64,000 nucleotides of DNA from Thalassotalea marina (GTDB taxonomy: Bacteria > Pseudomonadota > Gammaproteobacteria > Enterobacterales > Alteromonadaceae), in contig NZ_BNCK01000003.1 of the NCBI RefSeq assembly GCF_014656435.1, forward strand, positions 372,001 to 436,000. Reading direction: 5' to 3'. Below, in pieces: positions 43,352 through 52,413 of this stretch. Every line of letters begins with the position of its first letter. Within the stretch, counting starts at the first letter, position 1. The translations under genes were made by a program, and so were the position numbers. The notes under the pieces were generated by a model, which saw only the letters and a program-made list of their open reading frames with translations, ran no database searches and was not told the origin of the DNA.

Positions 43352-45271
43352 TTAAGCTTTGACCAGCTCATGAGGCACTGAGCCTGTTGTTCGTTCCTTT
43401 TGCCTTTTAATTTTCCAAAATTCCCGCCAATGGTTCATTAATAAGAAACTAAGAAAGCCAGGTAAACCAAATAGCAATACCACGAACAGCCAGAAGGCAA
43501 TATCTAACTTTTTCTTTTTGAATGCTATCCCAAGAGCAAGCGTTAATAAGCTAGTAATCAATAGATTTAATGCAACTAACCAATACACAGATGATGGATA
43601 TTGCTTGTCCCAAACACTCTCAAATGTTTGTTTACTCGGGTCATCTTGATGTTTAAACACATCTTCAGTCACTTCAAACAGCACCGAATAAACCAGTGGT
43701 GACATCCAATAAGCCTGATACCCCACCCAACGAGGCAATGGACGATATTGCTCAAATGCCTTTTCAGCAACAAGTATGCGTTCTCCATCTAACTTGGCAT
43801 AAAGTAACCCTACACCTGGCTGATCAAAGCCAAAATAATGCCTATCAGCGAACTTCAGAAGGTAACCGTCAATTAGGTTAAACACTTCCACATACTTCAT
43901 TGATTGATTTGGCCTCACCAGCTCAATGACAATTTTAGGTAGAATCGCTTCACTCTGTTGGCTAAACTTTTTGAAATCAAAGGCATAAATCGCTTTGTTA
44001 GAAACCAATACTGCACTGTTAGCACCTTGAGGAAGTTGTAACGCATTCACGTAATATTCTCCCTCAGGTAATTGGTGTTTTACGTCAATATATCGACCGA
44101 CAAAATCAACCTGATAAATGCGATCACTTTCTTGAATAAATTGATTTTCGATGATCCTTGGTACAGTAAAGAATTTTTCTTTTTCAGTAATAGTATCTAT
44201 GTTAGTTGACGCTGGTAAAAAGCCTGTTCGCGTTAAATACCCAACCAATTCATTGTTTCTATGACTTTTACCAATAAATATTTGCTGCTGATGTGAAAAT
44301 ATCCATTGCTGCTTGTTTTTGGTATCAACCAAAGCATATTCAAAACCATCTTGATGAAAAATTTGTCCTAGATGTTTTTGCGCTCGAAAATCTAACCGTA
44401 ACCTGATGCTATCAGCATGTTTTATCTGTTGCTGTAACGTGCTTTTTTGAGGATATGTGGCTTCGTCAACAGCGAAATCGATCAATTCCTCTGGTGTAAG
44501 TTGCCACAGCAAAGCAAAAGAGTCTTGCAACTGCTGTTTTGAGTAATTATCAGGGTGTTTATCTAACATACTCATCGGTAGATGATAAAAAATCATCTGC
44601 CCTAACATTAATACCGCCATTAAACCCATATGCAGTGCGGTAATAGCGACTAATCGACTGGTCATTGACTGATGATGCTCACTCAAATTCACCTTAAATG
44701 CATTTTTACCCAATAGAAACATGATAAGAACAGCAATCAGATCGACCGTTAAAGTAAAAATCGCACTGTTAGGGTCCGACGACCAGACAAAATAGAGCAG
44801 AGCAATGCACAGAAAACTGGCTTTATTTGGGCTCAATACAATGTATACGCCAACCAAGTAAACAAACACAGCGGCTAATAAAACATGAAGTGTAAAAAGA
44901 TAATGGCGTAACTCAACAACATCGACACCCAGCAAATCTAAGCCAAGAAAAACCAATAACAATGGTAAGGCAAGCGCTATAACCAAGTTAAATATGCCGG
45001 CACACACTAAGCTGAAAAATATATTTTTAGGCGGTATTGGACGGTGAATTAAATATGCCCAATTGCCTTTTCTTTTATGTAATAAAATCTGCGTACAACC
45101 CAGTGCAAACGCTAAAACGATTGCGCTACCTTGATACACTAACACTTCTAAACCGTTCTTCATTATTGGCTCAATAGCCGACAGTGTCACCATAATGGCA
45201 GACAATAGCAGTGCAGTGATGCTAGATACTAAGCGAAATCTTCTAAATTCTTGAATAAATAGGCTATACAT
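43352..45271 (-). CDS. ABC-2-type permease paralogue B with large soluble domain
   Basis: 639 residues: about six N-terminal membrane helices (20-225) with the conserved LLHKRKGNWAYLIHRPI segment, a soluble, presumably extracytoplasmic domain (about 245-555), then two C-terminal helices (VYWLVALNLLITSLLTLALG, IAFWLFVVLLFGLPGFLSFLL). It is clearly a paralogue of the preceding gene over its whole length. With the ATPase these two would form a heterodimeric transporter. AAGGAG lies seven bases before the ATG; the start overlaps the end of permease A by 8 bases. Substrate unknown. Confidence 0.82.
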   Translation of the reverse strand: MYSLFIQEFRRFRLVSSITALLLSAIMVTLSAIEPIMKNGLEVLVYQGSAIVLAFALGCTQILLHKRKGNWAYLIHRPIPPKNIFFSLVCAGIFNLVIALALPLLLVFLGLDLLGVDVVELRHYLFTLHVLLAAVFVYLVGVYIVLSPNKASFLCIALLYFVWSSDPNSAIFTLTVDLIAVLIMFLLGKNAFKVNLSEHHQSMTSRLVAITALHMGLMAVLMLGQMIFYHLPMSMLDKHPDNYSKQQLQDSFALLWQLTPEELIDFAVDEATYPQKSTLQQQIKHADSIRLRLDFRAQKHLGQIFHQDGFEYALVDTKNKQQWIFSHQQQIFIGKSHRNNELVGYLTRTGFLPASTNIDTITEKEKFFTVPRIIENQFIQESDRIYQVDFVGRYIDVKHQLPEGEYYVNALQLPQGANSAVLVSNKAIYAFDFKKFSQQSEAILPKIVIELVRPNQSMKYVEVFNLIDGYLLKFADRHYFGFDQPGVGLLYAKLDGERILVAEKAFEQYRPLPRWVGYQAYWMSPLVYSVLFEVTEDVFKHQDDPSKQTFESVWDKQYPSSVYWLVALNLLITSLLTLALGIAFKKKKLDIAFWLFVVLLFGLPGFLSFLLMNHWREFWKIKRQKERTTGSVPHELVKA

Positions 45272-47165
45272 ATCTTTGCTCCTTGAATGAGGTATTTAAT
45301 CGCGCTTTGGGCGAGTTATTCCTATTGGTACGCCATAACCTAAAAAGTGGTAAAGAATATAAAAACAGCAGTGCAATAAACCCAGGTAGTGAAAATATCA
45401 ACATCAAACCCAGCCAAAACATACAGGTTTGTTTAGACCATGCTAAATACTTGGCAAGCACTAATGTGCCCAGTATTGCCGTCAATACACCAGCGATAAT
45501 CCAAAGCAATAAAGATAGAGACAGCTCGCGTTGCCATACGTATTGATAAGGGTGATAAGGCTCATTAGCAAAAAACAACTGAGAAGGCACCAAACCATTA
45601 ACAATATTCATCACGAACGGCGACATGACAAATGTTTGCCCTGCTATCACGGTTGGCACATGCGACTCAGTAAAGGCATAACTAACCAAGGTGTCAATTT
45701 CACCATCGTGATGAACATATTTAAGCTGTGCACCTGGCTGTAGATAACCATAAAAATGCGGATCTAAATATCGGATCAAAAAGCCATCTTGCATTTCACT
45801 TAATATCACTTCCTGATAGCTTGGTAAGTTATTTGGGTGCGTAACTCGATGTTGTGGCGTTAATTGTTTTGAGGCGAAGTAAAAATCAACTTGCTCAAAT
45901 AAATACGTCGCTTTATTTGATTGAATCACAGTACGCTCAAACATGTTTTTGATGGGTTTTGTGTAATATTCCCCTGCTGGTAATTGGTGCTTTAATACCA
46001 GCTTACGGTCAGCAAAATTAACCTGGTAAATTTGTCTGCCAGATTGCAAAAACTGATTGTCCGTGACGATCACCGCTTGCTCAAATTTATCGCTTTCAGT
46101 TAGTTGTTCTAAAGTGTCGTAAAACCCTGTAGTGCCCATATAACCAACGATGTTATCGGTTTTATTGTGTCGGCCAATAAATACTCGTTTATCGTGTGAT
46201 AGCACCCATTGTATTTCTTGGTTTGCTTCTACAAGTATCACGTCTTTAGCGACCGTAAATAGTTGCTGAAATCTGGGGGAGGCCAAGCTTTTATAACTAA
46301 TAAATTGAAATTCTGACAGACTTAATTGACGATACAGTGTTTGCTTATCAGGATGATCAGACAAACTCACTAATTGCTGAAAAGACTGATCTCTATCTTT
46401 AGAGATGAAATTTTGATAACTGTTTAACGATTCATTGTTATTGGGATGATCGCCCATTACCGCTAGTGGAAGGTGGTAATAAAGCCCACTAGCTGCCATC
46501 AATATAATCAGTACAAAAGGCTGTAAAACTAAAACGCTAGCCAGAACAAACCCTTTGTTTTTAAGCAAGGAATCCGTATTTATTTGAAAACTTTTGTGTG
46601 CCAAATAAAAACTAAGCGCTATAAAAGACATGTCAATGATGGCGATTTGCCATAGTGGCAATGACACTCCACCTTGCACTAACAACAGCGTCCATAGCGC
46701 CATAAAGCTTGCTTTAGCTGGTGATAAAAGGGCATAACTGGCAAAAAAGTAGCTACATATCGCCAAAGCGAATAAATGCAGCACAGTTAAATAGTGACGT
46801 ATATCGACCACTTGATTACTTGATAGGTCAACAAAGCCAAAGACCAATAAAATAGGTAAACATACAACACAAAATAAAAAGCAAATATTTGCCAAGCTAA
46901 TCGCCAGATGGATGCGTGCAATAGATACTGGGCGGTGCACGAGGAAGGTCCAGTGATTTTTTCGCCTATGTAACCCCATTGAAATCAATCCAAAAGCGAT
47001 ACCGCCAACACAAGGTAACGCGAGTAGAAATAGCTGCTTCATTGGGTGCATCATCATTGTTGGAACAAAATTAGACATGATGGTCCACAAAAACAGATGT
47101 AACAGCACCAATAAACCCGCAAGGCGCTGATAGCGTCTCCATTCAGTAAGAAAAAGAAGTTTCAT
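45264..47165 (-). CDS. ABC-2-type permease paralogue A with large soluble domain
   Basis: 633 residues, same layout as paralogue B: MKLLFLTEWRRYQRLAG start, about six helices with LHRRKNHWTFLVHRPVSI, soluble middle part (about 235-545) and two C-terminal helices. Both paralogues share HLPxxxxxxHPxN (here HLPLAVMGDHPNN) and YQVNFADRKLVLKHQLPAGEYY-type strands (given by position, about 390-411). The open frame runs 11 codons further up, but AAGGAG six bases before the ATG at 47165 marks the start. It is 10 bases behind the ATPase gene. Transport role inferred from context. Confidence 0.82.
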   Translation of the reverse strand: MKLLFLTEWRRYQRLAGLLVLLHLFLWTIMSNFVPTMMMHPMKQLFLLALPCVGGIAFGLISMGLHRRKNHWTFLVHRPVSIARIHLAISLANICFLFCVVCLPILLVFGFVDLSSNQVVDIRHYLTVLHLFALAICSYFFASYALLSPAKASFMALWTLLLVQGGVSLPLWQIAIIDMSFIALSFYLAHKSFQINTDSLLKNKGFVLASVLVLQPFVLIILMAASGLYYHLPLAVMGDHPNNNESLNSYQNFISKDRDQSFQQLVSLSDHPDKQTLYRQLSLSEFQFISYKSLASPRFQQLFTVAKDVILVEANQEIQWVLSHDKRVFIGRHNKTDNIVGYMGTTGFYDTLEQLTESDKFEQAVIVTDNQFLQSGRQIYQVNFADRKLVLKHQLPAGEYYTKPIKNMFERTVIQSNKATYLFEQVDFYFASKQLTPQHRVTHPNNLPSYQEVILSEMQDGFLIRYLDPHFYGYLQPGAQLKYVHHDGEIDTLVSYAFTESHVPTVIAGQTFVMSPFVMNIVNGLVPSQLFFANEPYHPYQYVWQRELSLSLLLWIIAGVLTAILGTLVLAKYLAWSKQTCMFWLGLMLIFSLPGFIALLFLYSLPLFRLWRTNRNNSPKARLNTSFKEQRYV

Positions 47166-47175
47166 CGCTGACTCC

Positions 47176-48087
47176 TTAAGCCGAAAGCTCATGGCCACGA
47201 TGATTTTGTGCTAAAACAGCTCCAATCGCCTTATCAAGACTTACCGGTACAGCTACCACAGATGCCGCGCCATTAGCCAGTAAATAGGCTTCAAAGTGCT
47301 CCGCTGGCTGATCTATGGTCACAATATGAATCTGTCCTTCAATATTTTTTAAAGACAATACACATTGCAAGTTTTTTACTTTATCAGGCTTAGTTTCAAA
47401 ATCACAAATCCAATAATTAACTCGCTGGCAAAAATCATCGGGAGCAGCCATGTACTTCACTTCCCCAGCTTCAACGATGATCAAGTTATCGGCAACTCGC
47501 TCTACTTCTTCCATCTGGTGTGAGCAATAGATGATGGTGCAATTTGCATCCATTTCCGTATGCATTAAGGCTGTTAAAAATGCCTGTTTTGCAACAACAT
47601 CTAAGCCTAATGTTGGCTCATCAAGAATTAGCACCTCAGGCGATTGTGCTAAGGCCATTGACAAGTTTAGCCCAGCCCTTTCTCCTCGAGAAAGTTGACC
47701 AACATTTTGTTTTAGCCCAACGTCAAAGTTGGCGATTACCTTGTCAAAGGTGTCTTGTTGCCACTTAGGGTATAAACTGCGTTGCATCTCGATCACTGCA
47801 TCAACTGTCATCCAAGAGGGCAAGGTATGCTCTTCATTAACGTAACCAATTTTTCCTCGATGTTCAGGGCTTAATTCTTGGCTATTAATACCTAGGACTG
47901 AGCAGCTACCTTGCGTTGGTGACTCAAGCCCAAGTAGCAAACGGAAAAATGTCGATTTACCTGCGCCATTTGCCCCAATAAAGGCGTGGATCCCGCCTCT
48001 AGGAATAGCTAAGTTAAAATCAAATAGTGCGGTTTTTGTGCCAAAGCACTTCGTCAGCCCTTGGCTTTCAATGATATAATCTGTCAT
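47176..48087 (-). CDS. ABC transporter ATP-binding protein (YtrB-like)
   Basis: 303 residues: Walker A GANGAGKST (about 38-46), Q-loop-like YVNEEHTLPSWM, signature LSRGERAGLNLSMALAQSP (a slightly changed LSGGQ), Walker B VLILDEPTLGLD and the switch histidine in IIYCSHQMEEVE. A C-terminal extension of about 80 residues follows. The first codons overlap the GntR stop (ATGA). Together with the YtrA-type regulator before it, it resembles the Bacillus ytr operon and drives the two permease-like proteins behind it. Confidence 0.92.
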   Translation of the reverse strand: MTDYIIESQGLTKCFGTKTALFDFNLAIPRGGIHAFIGANGAGKSTFFRLLLGLESPTQGSCSVLGINSQELSPEHRGKIGYVNEEHTLPSWMTVDAVIEMQRSLYPKWQQDTFDKVIANFDVGLKQNVGQLSRGERAGLNLSMALAQSPEVLILDEPTLGLDVVAKQAFLTALMHTEMDANCTIIYCSHQMEEVERVADNLIIVEAGEVKYMAAPDDFCQRVNYWICDFETKPDKVKNLQCVLSLKNIEGQIHIVTIDQPAEHFEAYLLANGAASVVAVPVSLDKAIGAVLAQNHRGHELSA

Positions 48088-48500
48088 GATTTATTCTCAT
48101 CTTTTTGTTGCAACTGCAAAAGCTGTTTCAACAAGTACTGGGTCATGTGTTCTGGTGAAAAATCGAGATACATTACATCGTTTACAAATCGCTCACTGGC
48201 CTCTTGTAATCGAAGTTGCTGCTCCTCTTCACTCAGCATTTGTTTAGGCTCTGCTACAAATATTCCCAGCCCTTTTCTCGATTCCAGCAAACCTTGAGCT
48301 GTAAGCTCTCCATAGGCCTTAGCCACGGTATTTGCATTGATCATCAGTTGCAAAGCCAAAGCTCTGACACTGGGTAACTTGGCGCCGGATTGTAAGTTGC
48401 CGGTGGCGATTTCTTTACGAATGCCATCAACAATTTGGCGAAAAATAGGCCGAGCGTCCCCGGTCGCTATTTGGATCGCAATAGCAGATGTTTTTGCCAT
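48084..48500 (-). CDS. GntR-family regulator, YtrA subfamily
   Basis: 138 residues: GntR winged helix (about 15-82; GDARPIFRQIVDGIRKEIATG, LPSVRALALQLMINANTVAKAYGEL, KGLGIFVAE) and a short C-terminal dimerisation helix, the small form called YtrA subfamily. These repressors usually control the ABC genes of their own operon and respond to envelope-active compounds. It is the first gene of the operon; a palindrome lies 14 bases before its start and a second one further up, see the two operator entries. Confidence 0.93.
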   Translation of the reverse strand: MAKTSAIAIQIATGDARPIFRQIVDGIRKEIATGNLQSGAKLPSVRALALQLMINANTVAKAYGELTAQGLLESRKGLGIFVAEPKQMLSEEEQQLRLQEASERFVNDVMYLDFSPEHMTQYLLKQLLQLQQKDENKS

Positions 48501-48513
48501 GTTGTCATATCAC

Positions 48514-48540
48514 TAGTGTACTATCTGTACTAGTACACTA
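48514..48540. promoter_or_regulatory. Candidate operator O1 of the GntR/ABC operon
   Basis: TAGTGTAC (48514-48521) and GTACACTA (48533-48540) are perfect inverted half-sites with an 11-base spacer, 14-40 bases upstream of the GntR start. The half-site GTGTACTA/TAGTACAC recurs in the second element at 48646-48669. Confidence 0.7.
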
Positions 48541-48645
48541 GATACAGTTGAAGAATATGTCAATGAAAAATGATCGTCGAACGTAAGTACATTCGCCTAT
48601 ACCATTGAAATATATCGATTTTAATATTAGGTAAATTATTAAAAT

Positions 48646-48669
48646 GTGTACTAGTGATGACTAGTACAC
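48646..48669. promoter_or_regulatory. Candidate operator O2 of the GntR/ABC operon
   Basis: GTGTACTAGT (48646-48655) and ACTAGTACAC (48660-48669) are a perfect 10-bp inverted repeat with a 4-base centre, about 150 bases upstream of the GntR start and 16 bases behind the rsmJ stop. It shares the GTGTACTAG motif with O1, which suggests one protein binds both and possibly loops the DNA. Confidence 0.7.
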
Positions 48670-48685
48670 GGGTGAATCTTGAGGA

Positions 48686-49480
48686 TTATTGCTTAGGGAT
48701 GGCTTGTTTGACGTAGACGTCAAAACGATTTTTTTTCATCTTAATGCTGGTAGAAGGTTTTTGGTTAGCCAGTGGTTCAGCGTAACTTGGTCGTTTCACT
48801 ACAACACGATAATTGGCCAAGGCGATTGCTGGTGTTAGTAAGTCATCACTATCTAAATCTTCACCCACCAATGACTGAAAAACTCGCATTTCTTTTTTAA
48901 CTGCTGCCGATTTTTCTCGATGTGGATACATAGGATCTAAATAGACAACATCAATATCAGTTACCGTTGGCATATTATCGATAGACGAGGCATGAACCAA
49001 GGACATGCGCTGGGCGATCTCTGCAGTATCGGGAGATAATTTAGCTCGTTCTAAACCATTGTCTAACAGCGCGGCAACTACTGGGTTTCTTTCCATCAAG
49101 CTGACGGTGCAACCTAAAGACGCTAAAACAAAAGCATCTCGTCCCAAACCTGCTGTAGCATCAAGCACGTGTGGTGTAAAACCATGTTTTAAACCAACGG
49201 CTTTGGCAATATCTTGCCCTCGACCACCACCAAATTTGCGTCGATGTGCTGACGCACCTTCAACAAAATCTACTTTGATTGCGCCAAGTTTAGGTTCATC
49301 AACTTTGATCAATTCTAAATGCTGCAAATTCACTTGCAAAACATAATCAATATCACTGTGTTGTGTCAGCGCAGCAATATCACCTAGGTATTGAAATTGC
49401 CATTTATTGGCGATTTTTTTCGCCAATTCAACATCCGTTTTATCAACATAAGCGACAGCACAGTTTACCGGAATATTCAT
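48686..49480 (-). CDS. rsmJ: 16S rRNA (guanine-1516-N2)-methyltransferase RsmJ
   Basis: 264 residues. S-adenosylmethionine-binding motif [19 protein letters not shown] (about 105-123) followed by [12 protein letters not shown], and the catalytic-type motif [15 protein letters not shown], both diagnostic of RsmJ (YhiQ). The family N-terminal domain and [11 protein letters not shown] precede them. It starts 4 bases behind the glycosylase gene; order prlC, glycosylase, rsmJ suggests one operon, and prlC-rsmJ are also neighbours in E. coli. Confidence 0.95.
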   Translation of the reverse strand: MNIPVNCAVAYVDKTDVELAKKIANKWQFQYLGDIAALTQHSDIDYVLQVNLQHLELIKVDEPKLGAIKVDFVEGASAHRRKFGGGRGQDIAKAVGLKHGFTPHVLDATAGLGRDAFVLASLGCTVSLMERNPVVAALLDNGLERAKLSPDTAEIAQRMSLVHASSIDNMPTVTDIDVVYLDPMYPHREKSAAVKKEMRVFQSLVGEDLDSDDLLTPAIALANYRVVVKRPSYAEPLANQKPSTSIKMKKNRFDVYVKQAIPKQ

Positions 49481-49484
49481 CTAG

Positions 49485-50180
49485 TTATGCCGCCTGCACT
49501 GCGTTATCACCCGTGGCATAAGCAACAAGCCGACTCAGTTGAGCTAAAGATAAACCTGACTCTTGTTGCCATTGGTTAAAACTTGCTTGAATGGTGTTTA
49601 AACTCGCTTTGGTATTTATACCCCCACTGATCAAATCATGGGCTCTAAAATATCCTTCAACATCTCGTGAAAGCAAAAATGTGTCTTTACCTAAAGCTCT
49701 TAAGGCATAGGGCCCAGTATTTCCACCAAGACGCTGACCATGTTTTTTCAAGTAAGCCCATAATCCAATGATGTTGTCACTTGGCCATTTAGCAACAAAC
49801 TCTGCAAAGCTATGACCATTTTGCTGTTCTTCAAAAATCATTTGTGCATTGGCTTTAATGGTTTTGACCTTATTAAAGTTGCGAATAATTTTTGGATCGC
49901 TTGCTTTAACCTCCAGCATTTCTTCTGGCATCATCAATATTTTTTCAATATCAAACTGAAAAAACACTTGCTCAAAATCGGGCCACTTTTGCTCGACAAC
50001 TCGCCAAACAAACCCAGATTGAAATACCTTTTTAGTAAACGCCGAAAGCAACCTATCATCAGACAGTTGCTTTACTTGTTGGTCATCGGCGCCATCGCCC
50101 AACAGAAAACGTAAGGCAGTTTCGCCTCCTTTACGCTCTGCTGCTCGCTGATAAATACTGTTAAATGATTCTAACGACAT
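49485..50180 (-). CDS. DNA-3-methyladenine glycosylase I-like protein
   Basis: 231 residues resembling the Tag/adenine-glycosylase superfamily (HhH-GPD fold): KVFQSGFVWRVVEQKWPDF, the IIRNFNKVKTIKANAQMI segment and GNTGPYALRALGKDTFLLSRDV. It probably removes alkylated bases. It differs from classical Tag: the zinc-binding Cys/His ends are not evident, so it belongs to the shorter, diverged branch and activity is inferred. It lies between prlC (31 bases) and rsmJ (4 bases). Confidence 0.75.
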   Translation of the reverse strand: MSLESFNSIYQRAAERKGGETALRFLLGDGADDQQVKQLSDDRLLSAFTKKVFQSGFVWRVVEQKWPDFEQVFFQFDIEKILMMPEEMLEVKASDPKIIRNFNKVKTIKANAQMIFEEQQNGHSFAEFVAKWPSDNIIGLWAYLKKHGQRLGGNTGPYALRALGKDTFLLSRDVEGYFRAHDLISGGINTKASLNTIQASFNQWQQESGLSLAQLSRLVAYATGDNAVQAA

Positions 50181-50211
50181 AATCTTGCTGACTGCTCCAA
50201 AAACCTAGCTG

Positions 50212-52260
50212 TTATGCTGCGATGCCACTATGACGTAACAAAGCGTCAATTTCAGGCTCTCTACCTCTAAAGGCTTTAAACAGTTCACTTGGCTCTTCTG
50301 AGCCACCTTTTTCAAGTATATTTTTCAGGAAGTCTTGACCGACTTGACGATTGAATACACCTTCTTCTTCAAAGCGAGAGAAAGCATCAGCAGATAAAAC
50401 TTCAGCCCATTTGTAGCTGTAATAACCTGCTGCATAACCACCACCAAAAATATGGCCAAAACTATGTTGGAAGCGGTTAAAAGGTGTCGCTTTGATGACT
50501 GAATATTGCTCTCTAACTTGGTCCAACACTTGCTGAATATAACTCTCAGAAGCTACTTCTGGCGTGTATTGCGCATGCATTTTAAAATCGAACAAACTAA
50601 ATTCTAGCTGACGCAACATTTGCATCGCTGACTGATAGTTTCTTGCCGCTAGCATTTTATCTAACAAATCTTGCGGTAATGACTCACCCGTTTCATAGTG
50701 ACCAGAAATAAACGCAAGCGCTTCAGGTTGCCAGCACCAGTTCTCTAAAAACTGACTTGGTAGTTCTACTGCATCCCATGGCACACCATCAATACCCGAT
50801 ACACCGCTGGCATTAATTTGAGTCAACATGTGGTGGATACCGTGACCAAATTCATGGAATAAAGTCACGACTTCATCATGAGTAAATAGCGCAGGTTTAT
50901 CGCCCACTGGGCCATTGAAGTTACAGGTTAAATAAGCAACTGGGAATTGAATATCGCCATTTTTAAGCTGTCTTCTGCCAACACAGTCGTCCATCCAGGC
51001 ACCACCACGTTTTTTCGCTCGGGCATACAAATCTAGGTAAAAACTACCGCGGTATTGGTTATCAGCATCATGAATATCGTAAAACTTCACGTCTTTATGC
51101 CAAGTATCTACACCTTCTTTTTGCGTAATTGTGATACCAAATAGGCGATTAACAACTTCAAATAAACCTGCAACAACCGTTTGTTCTGGGAAATAAGGAC
51201 GTAATTCTTCATCCGAGATCGCATAACGACTTTGTTTTAACTTTTCACTGTAATAAGGTAAGTCCCACGCGGCTATATCATCCACGCCAAACTCTTGTTT
51301 GGCAAAAGCATGTACTTCATCTAAGTCTTGTTGACCTTGCTGTTTTGATTTAACCGCTAAGTCTTCTAGAAACTCCAGCACTTCATTTGTTGAGTTGGCC
51401 ATTTTTGTTGCTAATGAATGTTCTGCATAATTTTTAAAATCTAATAGCTGCGAGAGTTCATGACGCAGAGCTAAAATTTCATTCATGATAGCGCTGTTAT
51501 CAAATTCACCAGCATTTGGGCCTTGATCGGACGCACGTGTTACATATGCAACATACATCTTCTCTCTAAGCTCTCGATTATCACAGTACATCATCACAGG
51601 TAAGTAACTTGGAATATCTAAAGTAAATAACCAGCCTGATTTTTCTTGTGCTTGCGCTGCAGCCGCTGCCGCATCTTTTGCCGATTCAGGTAAACCGCTA
51701 AGCTCACTTTCGTCAGTGATCAACACCGTATAGGCGTGAGTGGCATCAAGTAAATTATTACTAAAGCCTGAGCTTAACTCTGAGAGGCGAGTCACAATTT
51801 CACCATAACGCTGTTTCTTGTCATCGGGCAGAGCGATACCCGATAATTTAAAATCTCTTAATGCATTATCAACTACTTTTTTCTGTGCTGTATCTAGTGA
51901 TTGATATTCATCACTATCGGCAAGCGATTGATAAGCTTCATATAGTGGCTGGTGTTGTCCAACAAAGGTGCCGTATTCTGACAATAAAGGTAAACAAGCA
52001 TCATGTGCTTCACGCAGTTCGTCACTATTGACCACTGAATTCATATGCGACACGGGAGACCACAACTTACCAAGTACTTCATCCGTTTCATTAATGGCTT
52101 CAACCAAATTTTGCCATGTAAAGTGTTGAGTTTCTGACAATACTTTTTCGATGTTTTCTTTACAGTCTGCAATCGCTTTTTCTACAGCAGGCTTGATATG
52201 TTCAGGTTTAATTTTAGAAAACTGAGGTAAAGTTGTTTGTTGTAATAATGGATTTGTCAT
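50212..52260 (-). CDS. prlC: Oligopeptidase A (M3 metallopeptidase)
   Basis: Cytosolic zinc peptidase that degrades oligopeptides and cleaved signal peptides. 682 residues (E. coli 680). Zinc motif HEFGHGIHHML (about 468) with the third-ligand glutamate in ELPSQFLENWC downstream, and the C-terminal FGGGYAAGYYSYKWAEVLSADAF typical of M3 (positions about 616-638). First gene of the prlC-glycosylase-rsmJ unit, divergent from gor. Confidence 0.97.
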   Translation of the reverse strand: MTNPLLQQTTLPQFSKIKPEHIKPAVEKAIADCKENIEKVLSETQHFTWQNLVEAINETDEVLGKLWSPVSHMNSVVNSDELREAHDACLPLLSEYGTFVGQHQPLYEAYQSLADSDEYQSLDTAQKKVVDNALRDFKLSGIALPDDKKQRYGEIVTRLSELSSGFSNNLLDATHAYTVLITDESELSGLPESAKDAAAAAAQAQEKSGWLFTLDIPSYLPVMMYCDNRELREKMYVAYVTRASDQGPNAGEFDNSAIMNEILALRHELSQLLDFKNYAEHSLATKMANSTNEVLEFLEDLAVKSKQQGQQDLDEVHAFAKQEFGVDDIAAWDLPYYSEKLKQSRYAISDEELRPYFPEQTVVAGLFEVVNRLFGITITQKEGVDTWHKDVKFYDIHDADNQYRGSFYLDLYARAKKRGGAWMDDCVGRRQLKNGDIQFPVAYLTCNFNGPVGDKPALFTHDEVVTLFHEFGHGIHHMLTQINASGVSGIDGVPWDAVELPSQFLENWCWQPEALAFISGHYETGESLPQDLLDKMLAARNYQSAMQMLRQLEFSLFDFKMHAQYTPEVASESYIQQVLDQVREQYSVIKATPFNRFQHSFGHIFGGGYAAGYYSYKWAEVLSADAFSRFEEEGVFNRQVGQDFLKNILEKGGSEEPSELFKAFRGREPEIDALLRHSGIAA

Positions 52261-52413
52261 AATGAAGTACGCTATTTATCGGGTCCTTTAATGATAGTAG
52301 ATGTAATGGCTTCTTTGCGCATATTCAAGAGTGATTGCCTACAATAGTTGAAAGGATGAAAGATAAACCTCATATTGACTGTCATATTAGAAAAATTTTT
52401 TAGGGTATCGCAC

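Noticed and set aside
49005-49346. 113-codon ORF antisense to rsmJ
   Set aside because: Complementary to the conserved methyltransferase domain, no supporting signals.
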